Source: Thermocaproicibacter sp036844765
Lineage (GTDB): Bacteria > Bacillota > Clostridia > Oscillospirales > Acutalibacteraceae
DNA length: 15,526 nt
NCBI GenBank assembly: GCA_036844765.1
Contig: DAIUFE010000039.1
Span: 1-15,526, forward strand
Direction of reading: 5' to 3'
Made by a program: the position numbers and the translations under genes. Positions 7,251 to 13,635 of the stretch are shown here, piece after piece. A model generated the notes under the pieces. The model saw only the letters and a list, made by a program, of their open reading frames with translations, was not told where the DNA came from and ran no database searches. Every line of letters begins with the position of its first letter. The stretch's first letter is position 1.

Positions 7251-7676
7251 TCATTCCGCGACTTCCACGCCCATGCTGCGCGCCGTGCCGGCGACCATCT
7301 TCATGGCCGCCTCGACGGACGCCGCATTCAGGTCCGGCATCTTCGTTTCGGCGATCTTCCTGATCTGCTCCCGCGTGATCTTCGCGACCTTGGTCTTGTT
7401 CGGCTCGCCGGAAGCCTTCTCGATCCCGGCGGCCTTCTTGATCAGCACCGCGGCCGGCGGGGTCTTCGTGACGAACGTGAACGAACGGTCGGCGTACACC
7501 GTGATGATGACCGGGATGATCGTGCCGGCATCCTTTTTGGTGCGTTCGTTGAACTCCTTGGTAAACGCCATGATGTTGACGCCGTGCTGGCCCAGCGCGG
7601 GCCCTACCGGCGGCGCCGGCGTCGCCTTTCCGGCCGGGATCTGAAGTTTGATCAGGCCGGTAACTTTCTGTGCCAT
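7251..7676 (-). CDS. rplK: 50S ribosomal protein L11
   Basis: A 141-residue protein with the L11 hallmarks: N-terminal IKLQIPAGKATPAPPVGPALGQHGVNIMAFTKEFNERT, and a C-terminal rRNA-binding domain with KTPPAAVLIKKAAGI and the final MKMVAGTARSMGVEV. It binds the GTPase-associated region of 23S rRNA together with L10, and is needed for RelA-type sensing. GGAGG lies 9 bases before the ATG. It sits 90 bases after nusG in a shared transcript; the spacer holds hairpins that may be regulatory. Confidence 0.98.
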   Translation of the reverse strand: MAQKVTGLIKLQIPAGKATPAPPVGPALGQHGVNIMAFTKEFNERTKKDAGTIIPVIITVYADRSFTFVTKTPPAAVLIKKAAGIEKASGEPNKTKVAKITREQIRKIAETKMPDLNAASVEAAMKMVAGTARSMGVEVAE

Positions 7677-7708
7677 TTTACTGCACCTCCAAAAATTGTG
7701 GTGATGGC

Positions 7709-7758
7709 GGAACGGCTGCCCGTTCCTCCCACTGGGGCGAAGCCCCCGCGCGGCAGCC
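7709..7758 (-). promoter_or_regulatory. Alternative hairpins in the nusG-rplK spacer
   Basis: Hairpin 1 is GGAACGG-loop-CCGTTCC (7709-7715 and 7720-7726, 4-base loop); hairpin 2 is GGGGC/GCCCC (7734-7738 and 7742-7746). A competing pairing joins GGCTGCC (7714-7720) with GGCAGCC (7752-7758), which encloses hairpin 2 and destroys hairpin 1. The element is upstream of the rplK ribosome binding site. A role, for instance in L1-dependent control, is inference only. Confidence 0.4.
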
Positions 7759-7766
7759 CCGGACGG

Positions 7767-8288
7767 TCATTCCACCGCCCGGGCCTGGTTCAGCTCCAGC
7801 TCGACGGGGGTTTCCCTGCCGAACATCGAGACCGTCACGCGGACGCGGTTCTTCTCCTTGTCGATCTCGCCGACCGTGCCGACGAAGCCTTCCAGCGGCC
7901 CGCCGATGATCTGCACCGAATCGCCGACCTTATAGGAGACCTCGACCTCTTTCTTCTCGACGCCGAGGCGCGCGACCTCTTCCTCCGTAAGGGGGATCGG
8001 CTTGGAGGACGGCCCCACGAAGCCCGTGCACCCGCGGATGTTGCGGACCACATACCACGAGTCGTCCGTCAGGATCATCTTCACGAGCACGTAGCCCGGG
8101 AAGATCTTCCGCTCCACCTCGCGCTCCTTGTCGTCCTTGATCTCCGTCACGGTCTCCGTCGGGACGAGGACCTGCTGGATCAGGTCGCGCATCCGGCGGT
8201 TCTCCACCGTCTTTTCCAGATTGGAGGCCACTTTGTTTTCATACCCGGAATAGGTGTGCACGACGTACCATTTCGCTTCTTCAGGCAA
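7767..8288 (-). CDS. nusG: Transcription termination/antitermination factor NusG
   Basis: A 173-residue protein from a TTG start: MPEEAKWYVVHTYSGYENKV... The NGN domain (about residues 5-115) carries IFPGYVLVKM and VRNIRGCTGFVG, and the KOW domain (about 122-173) carries KVGDSVQIIGGPLEGFVGTV. NusG binds RNA polymerase and modulates pausing, Rho action and coupling to ribosomes. I chose TTG 8288 because GGAGG stands 7 bases upstream and homologues begin just before the KWYVVHTYSGYE motif; the GTG at 8297 is part of the ribosome binding site itself. It lies just downstream of secE, the classical secE-nusG pair. Confidence 0.96.
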   Translation of the reverse strand: MPEEAKWYVVHTYSGYENKVASNLEKTVENRRMRDLIQQVLVPTETVTEIKDDKEREVERKIFPGYVLVKMILTDDSWYVVRNIRGCTGFVGPSSKPIPLTEEEVARLGVEKKEVEVSYKVGDSVQIIGGPLEGFVGTVGEIDKEKNRVRVTVSMFGRETPVELELNQARAVE

Positions 8289-8311
8289 AGAAAACACCTC
8301 CAGCCCAGAAA

Positions 8312-8548
8312 TCAGCGCGCAACATTCATGATCAGGCTGAGCAGGTTGACCAGCAGCGTGTCGAGCCCGAAAACGAACAGCCCGATCACGATGATGGTGA
8401 CCAGCACGACCCCCGTGTTCCTGAACACGGACTGCGGCGTCGGCCAGACCATTTTCCGGATCTCCGCCTTGGTGTCGCGGAAAAATCTGGAAACTCCTTC
8501 GACGGCCTTTGCAAAAAAGTTCTGTTTCTTTTCAGCTTTTTCGGCCAT
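8312..8548 (-). CDS. secE: Preprotein translocase subunit SecE
   Basis: A 78-residue protein of the short, single-span Gram-positive SecE type. A basic N-terminus (MAEKAEKKQNFFAKAV) leads into the conserved cytoplasmic amphipathic segment FFRDTKAEIRKMVWPTPQSVF, then one membrane span at about residues 46-70 (TGVVLVTIIVIGLFVFGLDTLL). SecE clamps SecY in the protein-conducting channel. It lies between rpmG (23 bases) and nusG, as in most Firmicutes; no tRNA gene sits in the rpmG-secE gap. Confidence 0.96.
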   Translation of the reverse strand: MAEKAEKKQNFFAKAVEGVSRFFRDTKAEIRKMVWPTPQSVFRNTGVVLVTIIVIGLFVFGLDTLLVNLLSLIMNVAR

Positions 8549-8572
8549 AACTTTCCCTGTCCCTCCGTCCCG

Positions 8573-8722
8573 TCACTTTGTTTCGCGGTGAAGCGTATGC
8601 TTTTTGCAGAACCTGCAGTATTTCTTCATCTCGAGCCTGTCCGGGTCGTTCTTTTTGTTCTTCATCGTGTCGTAGTTGCGCTGCTTGCACTCGGTGCAGG
8701 CCAGCGTGACCTTCACTCTCAT
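8573..8722 (-). CDS. rpmG: 50S ribosomal protein L33, zinc-ribbon (C+) type
   Basis: A 49-residue protein, MRVKVTLACTECKQRNYDTM...KKYCRFCKKHTLHRETK. Two CxxC pairs (C9/C12 and C36/C39) mark the zinc-binding form of L33, rather than the cysteine-free form made under zinc limitation in organisms that have both. GGGAGG is 8 bases before the ATG. It is the first gene of the rpmG-secE-nusG-rplK-rplA run, directly behind a strong promoter. Confidence 0.96.
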   Translation of the reverse strand: MRVKVTLACTECKQRNYDTMKNKKNDPDRLEMKKYCRFCKKHTLHRETK

Positions 8723-8758
8723 AACGGCACCTCCCGCTGTGTCACGGAATCATATTTG

Positions 8759-8814
8759 GCCCCTTGCGGGGCGCGGCCTCCCTCATAAAGAAAGGGGCGC
8801 AAAAAAATAGCCCC
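8759..8814 (-). promoter_or_regulatory. Leader hairpins upstream of rpmG
   Basis: In transcript order, GGGGC (8814-8810) can pair with GCCCC (8798-8794), and GCCCC (8772-8768) with GGGGC (8763-8759) around a GCAA tetraloop. The four words are mutually interchangeable, so alternative folds are possible. A U-rich stretch follows the first hairpin. It may be no more than 5'-leader structure. Confidence 0.35.
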
Positions 8815-8830
8815 TGACCGAGGTATACCG

Positions 8831-8859
8831 ATTATAGCATACCCGTTTGTCCCCGTCAA
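8831..8859 (-). promoter_or_regulatory. Sigma-A promoter of the rpmG-secE-nusG-rplKA operon
   Basis: Minus strand: TTGACG (8854-8859), a 17-base spacer, and TATAAT (8831-8836) preceded by TGC, i.e. a consensus -10 with an extended -10 element. The palindrome GGTATACC follows at the start-point region. The leader to rpmG is about 100 nt. Confidence 0.92.
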
Positions 8860-8882
8860 GTATTTTTTTGGGAAAATCGGCT

Positions 8883-9689
8883 TCACCGGCGTTTTTCCAT
8901 CTCGTTGAGGGTGTCCGCCATATAGCTGCTGCGCTTCTTTTTCTTTTCCGGCCGGACCCTTTTGCCCTTCATCTTCGCGCCGGCCTTGCAGCCCTTGGCC
9001 AGCTCCTCGCCGAACAGGGGCTTCAGATGCTCGACGGCCCCGGCGCTCAGTCCGTTGAGCACGACGATGGTGACGAGGGAGCGCACGTCCATGTCGCCGC
9101 TGACGTACATCTCGCTCAAAAGTCTGCCGCAGCGCTCCACGGCGTCCCGGTCGGTGCCGGCGGCGCACAGGGCCTCCAGCTTCGGGACGAGCCGGGCGCG
9201 CGTGAAGGTCACGGCGCGGACCCTGCCGTAGCGGGCCTTTTCCTCCGCGATCTCGTCCTTGAGCTCCGGGAACACGCCGGCGAAGCGGTTCAGGAAGAAC
9301 AGCGGGTCCACGTTGCCGTCGTCTTCCTTCCGGCGCTTTTTCTTGGCGGGGCGGGGCGCGGCGGCCTGCGGGGAGCCGCAGGCGGTCTCGATGAAATCCT
9401 CCGCGATGCTGCCCGCCTGCGCGGGCTCGTCGCTCTCCGGGTCGAACAGCCAGACCGAAAGGCTTTTCCACTTTCCGTCCGGCTTGCCGTCCTCCAGCCC
9501 GCAGGAGAGGAGCTCGAACCGCTTTTTCCCCTCGCGGTACCGCACGGCGCAGGCGCCGTCGCCGCCCGTGAAGACGGCGCAGGGGCCCTCGTCCTCCCGC
9601 CGCCGGTCCGGCGCGGAAAATCCGCGCCGGGCAAGCTCCGCGCCGAGCTTTTCCACAATCAGGTCGAACGCTTTCTGTTCCAAACCCAT
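8883..9689 (-). CDS. Protein of unknown function, 268 residues
   Basis: I do not recognise the family. The protein is soluble, with no signal peptide or membrane span. It appears to have two parts: an N-terminal alpha/beta-looking section (about 1-105, with KWKSLSVWLFDPESDE) and a mostly helical C-terminal section (about 125-240, with DPLFFLNRFAGVFPELKDEIAEEKARYG and DVRSLVTIVVLNGL). They are joined by a basic linker (PAKKKRRKEDD, 114-124), and a second Lys/Arg-rich stretch lies at 239-254. Basic patches could suit nucleic acid binding, but that is only inference. The start is uncertain: ATG 9689 is given, but GGAG lies only 2 bases before it and 7 bases before a TTG at 9683. It has its own promoter, divergent from ddl, and codon use like its neighbours. 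Confidence 0.8.
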   Translation of the reverse strand: MGLEQKAFDLIVEKLGAELARRGFSAPDRRREDEGPCAVFTGGDGACAVRYREGKKRFELLSCGLEDGKPDGKWKSLSVWLFDPESDEPAQAGSIAEDFIETACGSPQAAAPRPAKKKRRKEDDGNVDPLFFLNRFAGVFPELKDEIAEEKARYGRVRAVTFTRARLVPKLEALCAAGTDRDAVERCGRLLSEMYVSGDMDVRSLVTIVVLNGLSAGAVEHLKPLFGEELAKGCKAGAKMKGKRVRPEKKKKRSSYMADTLNEMEKRR

Positions 9690-9732
9690 CACTCCAGACC
9701 GCGCGGCCTCGCCTGCCGCGCCATGCGTTTTG

Positions 9733-9751
9733 AAAAAAATCCCCGCGGGGA
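9733..9751 (-). terminator. Terminator-like palindrome in the leader of the unknown gene
   Basis: Minus strand TCCCCGCGGGGA (9751-9740) is followed directly by seven U (9739-9733). It lies between the gene's promoter and its start, so if active it would attenuate the gene. The stem is short (about 4-5 usable pairs), so strength is doubtful. Confidence 0.4.
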
Positions 9752-9778
9752 CGGTCTCAATCGCCGGAAACGAAAAAT

Positions 9779-9807
9779 ATTATACTACAGAAAAGATTTT
9801 TTGTCAC
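9779..9807 (-). promoter_or_regulatory. Sigma-A promoter of the unknown minus-strand gene
   Basis: Minus strand: GTGACA (9802-9807), a 17-base spacer and a consensus TATAAT (9779-9784). The leader to the gene is about 80 nt. Confidence 0.75.
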
Positions 9808-9857
9808 CCACCATTTGCGGCCGGTCGGAATCGGCGCGGAGCCCCGTCAGTTTTTGA

Positions 9858-9886
9858 TTGCGCCGCCGTGGTTCCTGTGCTATGAT
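9858..9886 (+). promoter_or_regulatory. Probable promoter of ddl
   Basis: TATGAT at 9881-9886 preceded by TGC gives an extended -10; TTGCGC at 9858-9863 stands 17 bases upstream as a partial -35. A GC-rich hairpin (CGGGCG/CGCCCG, around 9918-9934) lies in the leader. Confidence 0.5.
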
Positions 9887-9965
9887 AGGTATTCGTAGGA
9901 TTCGGACCGGGCGGCCCGGGCGGGCTGCGCCCGTCCCGCCGGCCCGCTGTTTGGAGGATTGCCGC

Positions 9966-11042
9966 ATGCAAAAAAAGAAAATCGCCGTCCTGTTCGGGGG
10001 GCGTTCCCCGGAGCACGAGGTTTCGCGCGTTTCAGCCTATTCCGTGATCCGGAACCTGCCGGCGGAAAAATACGACGCCGTGCTCGTCGGCATCACGAAG
10101 GAAGGCCGCTGGTACCTGTTCGACGGACCGGCGGAGCAGATCCCCGACGGGAGCTGGGAGAAGAGCGGGCGGACCGAGCCGGCCTTCCTGACGCCCGACC
10201 GGGGCGCCGGCGGCCTGGTGACCGCCGGCCCCGGCGGAACGCAGACCGTCCCGGTCGACTGCGTGTTCCCCGTGCTGCACGGCCACAACGGCGAGGACGG
10301 CACGGTGCAGGGTCTGCTGGAGCTTTCCGGCATCCCGTTCGTCGGCTGCGGGACGCTCAGCTCCGCGGTCTGCATGGATAAGGCGGTCACGCACTCGCTG
10401 CTCTCGAACGCGGGCATCGCCTGCGCCAAATACCTTTGGTTCTACCGGCACAATTATCCCGCCGGCAAGGAAAAGATCAAGATCAAAATCGGGGCGCGCC
10501 TCGGCTACCCCGTGTTCGTGAAGCCCGCAGCCTCCGGCTCCTCGGTCGGCGTGAGCAAGGTCGCCCGCGAGGAGGAGCTGGACGCCGCCGTGGAAAAGGC
10601 CGCGCTCGACGGCGAAAAAATCCTCGTGGAGGAGGCCGTCGCCGGGCAGGAGGTGGAATGCGCGGTCCTGGGCAACCTTTCGCCCGAGGCTTCCGCCGTC
10701 GTGGGGGAGATCGCGCCGTCCGCGGAATTCTACGATTACGACGACAAATACCGCTCCGGCAAATCGCAGCTCTACATCCCCGCGCACCTGGACGAAGCGG
10801 TGGCGCGGGAGGTGCGCGAGACGGCCGTGCGCGCCTTCCGCCAGCTCGGGTGCCGCGGGTTCGCGCGGGTGGATTTCTTCGTGCGCGGCGGCCGGGAGGT
10901 CCTGCTCAACGAGCTGAACACCATCCCCGGCTTCACGCCGATCAGCATGTACCCGAAGCTGTGGGAAGCCTCCGGCCTGCCGTACGGCGGGCTGCTGGAC
11001 CGCCTGATCGGGCTGGCCCTCGAAGAGCATGGGCGCCGGTAA
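9966..11042 (+). CDS. ddl: D-alanine--D-alanine ligase
   Basis: A 358-residue ATP-grasp enzyme that joins two D-Ala for peptidoglycan precursor synthesis in the cytoplasm. Visible signatures are the N-terminal IAVLFGGRSPEHEVSRVSA, HGHNGEDGTVQGLLELSGIPFVGCG, the glycine-rich loop PAASGSSVGVSK, the omega loop EFYDYDDKYRSGKSQLYIPAHL, and NELNTIPGFTPISMYPKLW near the C-terminus. The tyrosine-containing omega loop YDYDDKY resembles DdlB enzymes rather than VanA-type D-Ala-D-Lac ligases, so D-Ala-D-Ala is the expected product. ATG 9966 has GGAGG 8 bases upstream; the open frame before it overlaps the promoter and is not coding. murF, often next to ddl, is not here. Confidence 0.96.
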   Translation: MQKKKIAVLFGGRSPEHEVSRVSAYSVIRNLPAEKYDAVLVGITKEGRWYLFDGPAEQIPDGSWEKSGRTEPAFLTPDRGAGGLVTAGPGGTQTVPVDCVFPVLHGHNGEDGTVQGLLELSGIPFVGCGTLSSAVCMDKAVTHSLLSNAGIACAKYLWFYRHNYPAGKEKIKIKIGARLGYPVFVKPAASGSSVGVSKVAREEELDAAVEKAALDGEKILVEEAVAGQEVECAVLGNLSPEASAVVGEIAPSAEFYDYDDKYRSGKSQLYIPAHLDEAVAREVRETAVRAFRQLGCRGFARVDFFVRGGREVLLNELNTIPGFTPISMYPKLWEASGLPYGGLLDRLIGLALEEHGRR

Positions 11043-11057
11043 GCCGGGGCGCCGCCC

Positions 11058-11135
11058 CCTGCGCGCGGCGGTGCGGAAGGTGGTCCCCGCGCCGGGAAAA
11101 GCGTCCCTGCGCGCGCCGGTCCGGAAAGTCCCCGC
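11058..11135 (+). repeat. Degenerate direct repeat in the ddl to DUF1934 spacer
   Basis: CCCTGCGCGCGGCGGTGCGG... at 11058-11091 recurs in altered form at 11105-11135 (CCCTGCGCGCGCCGGTCCGG...). Read in the frame of the next gene, both encode a similar peptide (LRAAVRKVVPA and LRAPVRKVPA). The rest of the 163-base spacer holds only the ribosome binding site of the next gene. Confidence 0.45.
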
Positions 11136-11205
11136 CCGGCAGGCGGCGCCCGGGCCGCGCGCCGAAGACCCTCTTTTTCCACTATCCCCCGAAAAGGAGA
11201 ATGAC

Positions 11206-11667
11206 ATGCGCGAAAACTACCTGATTTCGATCCGCGGCCGCCAAAAGGTCGACGACGAGGTGGGCGAGGTCGAGATGACCACGCTCGGCTCCTACGTCCG
11301 GCGGGGCGGCAGCCGGTACATCGTCTACGCGGAATACCCCGGGGAGGGCCGCGTGAAAAAGCGGACCTCCATCCTGAAGATCGACGGCGACTCGTGCGTG
11401 ACGCTGATCCGCCGCGACAGCGAGGGCACGCGCCTGATCCTGGAAAACGGCAAGCGCCACCTGTGCCAGTACGAGACCGGCTACGGCAGCATGATGGTGG
11501 GCGTGTTCACCAGCCGCCTGCGCTCCAGCCTGGACGACGCGGGGGGTGAGCTGGAGATCAGCTATACGCTGGACATCAACTCCAGCCTTTCGAGCCTGAA
11601 CGAACTTTCCATCACCGTCAAGGAGGCAAAAAACAGCCATGTCGAAAACAGCACTGCGGGCCACTGA
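11206..11667 (+). CDS. YwiB-like DUF1934 domain protein
   Basis: A 153-residue protein, MRENYLISIRGRQKVDDEVGEVEMTTLGSY..., matching the DUF1934/YwiB pattern: a predicted small beta-barrel of calycin type whose strands include RYIVYAEYPGEGRVKKRTSILKIDG, TRLILENGKRHLCQYETGYGSMMVGVFTSRL and GGELEISYTLDINSSLSSLNELSITVKE. The molecular function of the family is not established. AAAAGGAG lies 7 bases before ATG 11206, which fixes the start, although the frame is open back into ddl. Its end overlaps argS by 29 bases; ywiB also lies just upstream of argS in Bacillus subtilis, so the pairing is conserved and the two are probably translated together. Confidence 0.9.
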   Translation: MRENYLISIRGRQKVDDEVGEVEMTTLGSYVRRGGSRYIVYAEYPGEGRVKKRTSILKIDGDSCVTLIRRDSEGTRLILENGKRHLCQYETGYGSMMVGVFTSRLRSSLDDAGGELEISYTLDINSSLSSLNELSITVKEAKNSHVENSTAGH

Positions 11668-13333
11668 GCAGCTGAGGGAAAGGATCGCGGACGCCATGCG
11701 GCTGTGCATGGAGCGCGGGGTCTTCCCGCAGGCCGAGATCCCGGGATTCGCCGTGGAGACGCCCCCGGACCTTGCGCACGGGGACCGCGCCTGCAACGCG
11801 GCCATGGTCTGCGCAAAGGCCTTCCGCATGCCGCCGCGGAAGATCGCGGAGGCGGTGCGGGAGAACATCCGCCTGGACGGCACGCCGTTCGACCGGGCGG
11901 AGATCGCCGGGCCGGGGTTCCTGAACTTCTTCTTCGGCCGGCGGTTCTACACCGGCGTGCTCCGCGAGATTCTGGAGCGCGGCGAGGACTACGGCCGCAG
12001 CGGCTGGGGAAAAGGCGAAAGGGTGATGGTGGAGTTCGTCTCCGCCAACCCGACCGGGCCGATGCACATGGGCAACGCGCGCGGCGGCGCGCTGGGCGAC
12101 TGCCTGGCCTCGGTGCTGGACGCGGCGGGCTTCGACGTGAGCCGCGAGTTCTATGTGAACGACGCGGGCAACCAGATCGAAAAATTCGGTCGGTCGCTCG
12201 AGGCGCGCTACCTTCAGATTTATAAAGGGGAAGCCGCCGTCGGATTCCCCGAGGACGGCTACCACGGCGACGACGTGAAGGAGCGCGCCGCGGAGTTCGC
12301 AAAGGAATACGGCGACCGCTACGTCTCCGCGCCGCCCGAGGAGCGCCGCCGGGCGCTGGTGGGCTACACGCTGCCGCGAAACATCGCGAAGATGAAGTCG
12401 GACCTTGAAAAGTACCGCATCGTGTACGACACGTGGTTCCGGGAAAGCACGCTGCACGAGGACGGCGAGCTGGACGAGACCCTCCGGATTCTCAAGGACC
12501 GCGGCATGACCTACGAAAAGGACGGGGCGCTCTGGTACAAAGGCACGGCCATGGGCGAGGAAAAGGACGAGGTGCTGGTCCGTCAGAACGGCACGCCGAC
12601 CTATTTCGCGGCGGACATCGCCTATCACCGCAACAAGTTCGTGAAGCGGGGCTTTCAGCGGGCGATTGACGTGTGGGGCGCGGACCACCACGGGCACGTG
12701 GCCCGCATGAAGGGCGCGATGGACGCGATCGGTCTGGACGGCGGCAAGCTGGACGTCGTGCTGATCCAGCTTGTCCGCCTGGTGCGCGGCGGCGAAGTCG
12801 TCCGCATGAGCAAGCGCACGGGCAAGGCCATCCAGCTCGGCGACCTGCTCGACGAAGTCCCGGTGGATGCGGCGCGGTTCTATTTCAACCTGCGCGAGGC
12901 GACGTCCCAGATGGATTTCGACCTCGACCTCGCGGTGAAGCAGGACGCCCAGAATCCCGTCTATTACGTGCAGTACGCGCACGCGCGCATCTGCAGCATC
13001 CTGAAAAACCTGGCGGCGGACGGCATCCGCCCCCGCGGGTGCACCGACGGGGAGTTGGCCCTGCTGACCGCGCCGGAGGAAATCGAGCTGATCCGGCACC
13101 TTTCCGGCTGCACGGAGGAGATCATCGCCTCGGCGCGCGACTACGACCCCGCGCGGATGATGCGCTACCTGATCTCGCTCGCGACGCTGTTCCACAAATT
13201 CTACACGGCCTGCCGCGTCAAGGGCGAGGACGAGCCCCTCGCGGCTGCACGCCTCAATCTCTGCCTCGCGACCCGCACCGTCCTGCGGAACGTGCTGGGC
13301 ATGTTCAAGATCACCGCCCCCACCTCCATGTAG
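11639..13333 (+). CDS. argS: Arginyl-tRNA synthetase
   Basis: A 564-residue class I aminoacyl-tRNA synthetase that charges tRNA-Arg. The N-terminal Add1 domain (about 1-110) recognises the tRNA D-loop. The HIGH motif appears as HMGN (143-146) in EFVSANPTGPMHMGNARGG, the usual ArgRS context, and the KMSKS-like loop is RMSKRTG (389-395). WGADHHGHVARMKGAM and the C-terminal anticodon-binding helical domain (DALR-type, QYAHARICSILKNL to LGMFKITAPTSM) complete it. The length is normal. AGGAGG lies 12 bases upstream of ATG, inside the end of the DUF1934 gene, which overlaps it by 29 bases. It is followed directly by a repeat region. Confidence 0.98.
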   Translation: MSKTALRATEQLRERIADAMRLCMERGVFPQAEIPGFAVETPPDLAHGDRACNAAMVCAKAFRMPPRKIAEAVRENIRLDGTPFDRAEIAGPGFLNFFFGRRFYTGVLREILERGEDYGRSGWGKGERVMVEFVSANPTGPMHMGNARGGALGDCLASVLDAAGFDVSREFYVNDAGNQIEKFGRSLEARYLQIYKGEAAVGFPEDGYHGDDVKERAAEFAKEYGDRYVSAPPEERRRALVGYTLPRNIAKMKSDLEKYRIVYDTWFRESTLHEDGELDETLRILKDRGMTYEKDGALWYKGTAMGEEKDEVLVRQNGTPTYFAADIAYHRNKFVKRGFQRAIDVWGADHHGHVARMKGAMDAIGLDGGKLDVVLIQLVRLVRGGEVVRMSKRTGKAIQLGDLLDEVPVDAARFYFNLREATSQMDFDLDLAVKQDAQNPVYYVQYAHARICSILKNLAADGIRPRGCTDGELALLTAPEEIELIRHLSGCTEEIIASARDYDPARMMRYLISLATLFHKFYTACRVKGEDEPLAAARLNLCLATRTVLRNVLGMFKITAPTSM

Positions 13334-13342
13334 GCAGGCAAA

Positions 13343-13488
13343 GCCTGCACGCACGGCCCGCCGTTTTGCAGAGCGCGACTCAAAAGCTTTGTTGGGCGGG
13401 ACGGTCCAAGACACCTCCCGCTTCTCTTTTATGCCCTTCCTTTCCCGTCCCTTTTCCCTTACGTTAAAGTTTTCGCCCGCCTTTTTCA
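13343..13488. repeat. Tandem repeat, copy 1 (146 bp)
   Basis: This unit starts 10 bases after the argS stop and recurs immediately downstream with 4 substitutions and one 1-base indel. Inside it are CCCGCC/GGCGGG arms around a TTTT...GAG...CTC...AAAA nested stem, and a second potential stem GCGGGA/TCCCGC, then a pyrimidine-rich stretch ending CGCCCGCCTTTTTCA. No convincing gene is encoded on either strand. Confidence 0.92.
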
Positions 13489-13635
13489 GCCTGCACGCAC
13501 GGCCCGCCGTTTTGCAGAGTGCGACTCAAAAGCTTTGTTGGGCGGGACGGTCCAAGACACCTCCCGCTTCTCTTTTATGCCCTTTCCTTTCCCGTTTCTT
13601 TTTCCTTACGTTAAAGTTTTCGCCCGCCTTTTTCA
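13489..13635. repeat. Tandem repeat, copy 2 (147 bp)
   Basis: This is the second copy of the unit directly before it. Unlike copy 1, its final CCCGCCTTTTTCA is continued by AAAGGCGGG, completing a hairpin. Its right end forms the last codons of the minus-strand membrane-protein gene. Confidence 0.92.

Noticed and set aside
8549..8572. tRNA-Trp gene in the rpmG-secE gap, sometimes found in Firmicutes
   Set aside because: The gap is only 24 bases and holds just the secE ribosome binding site.
8871..8898. Terminator of the unknown minus-strand gene
   Set aside because: GGAAAA...CGG...CCG...TTTTCC is an imperfect, weak stem without a proper U run after it.
9966..11042. VanA-type D-Ala-D-Lac ligase (vancomycin resistance)
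   Set aside because: The omega loop contains YDYDDKY as in D-Ala-D-Ala ligases, and no vanH or vanX neighbours are present.
13334..13348. GCAGGC-AAA-GCCTGC hairpin immediately after the argS stop as its terminator
   Set aside because: It is a 6-bp stem with a 3-base loop and no T tract; the hairpin at 13623-13651 is a better candidate.
11618..13414. A 598-codon open frame antisense to argS
   Set aside because: It mirrors argS codon structure in a GC-rich genome, has no family resemblance, and argS itself is unmistakable.
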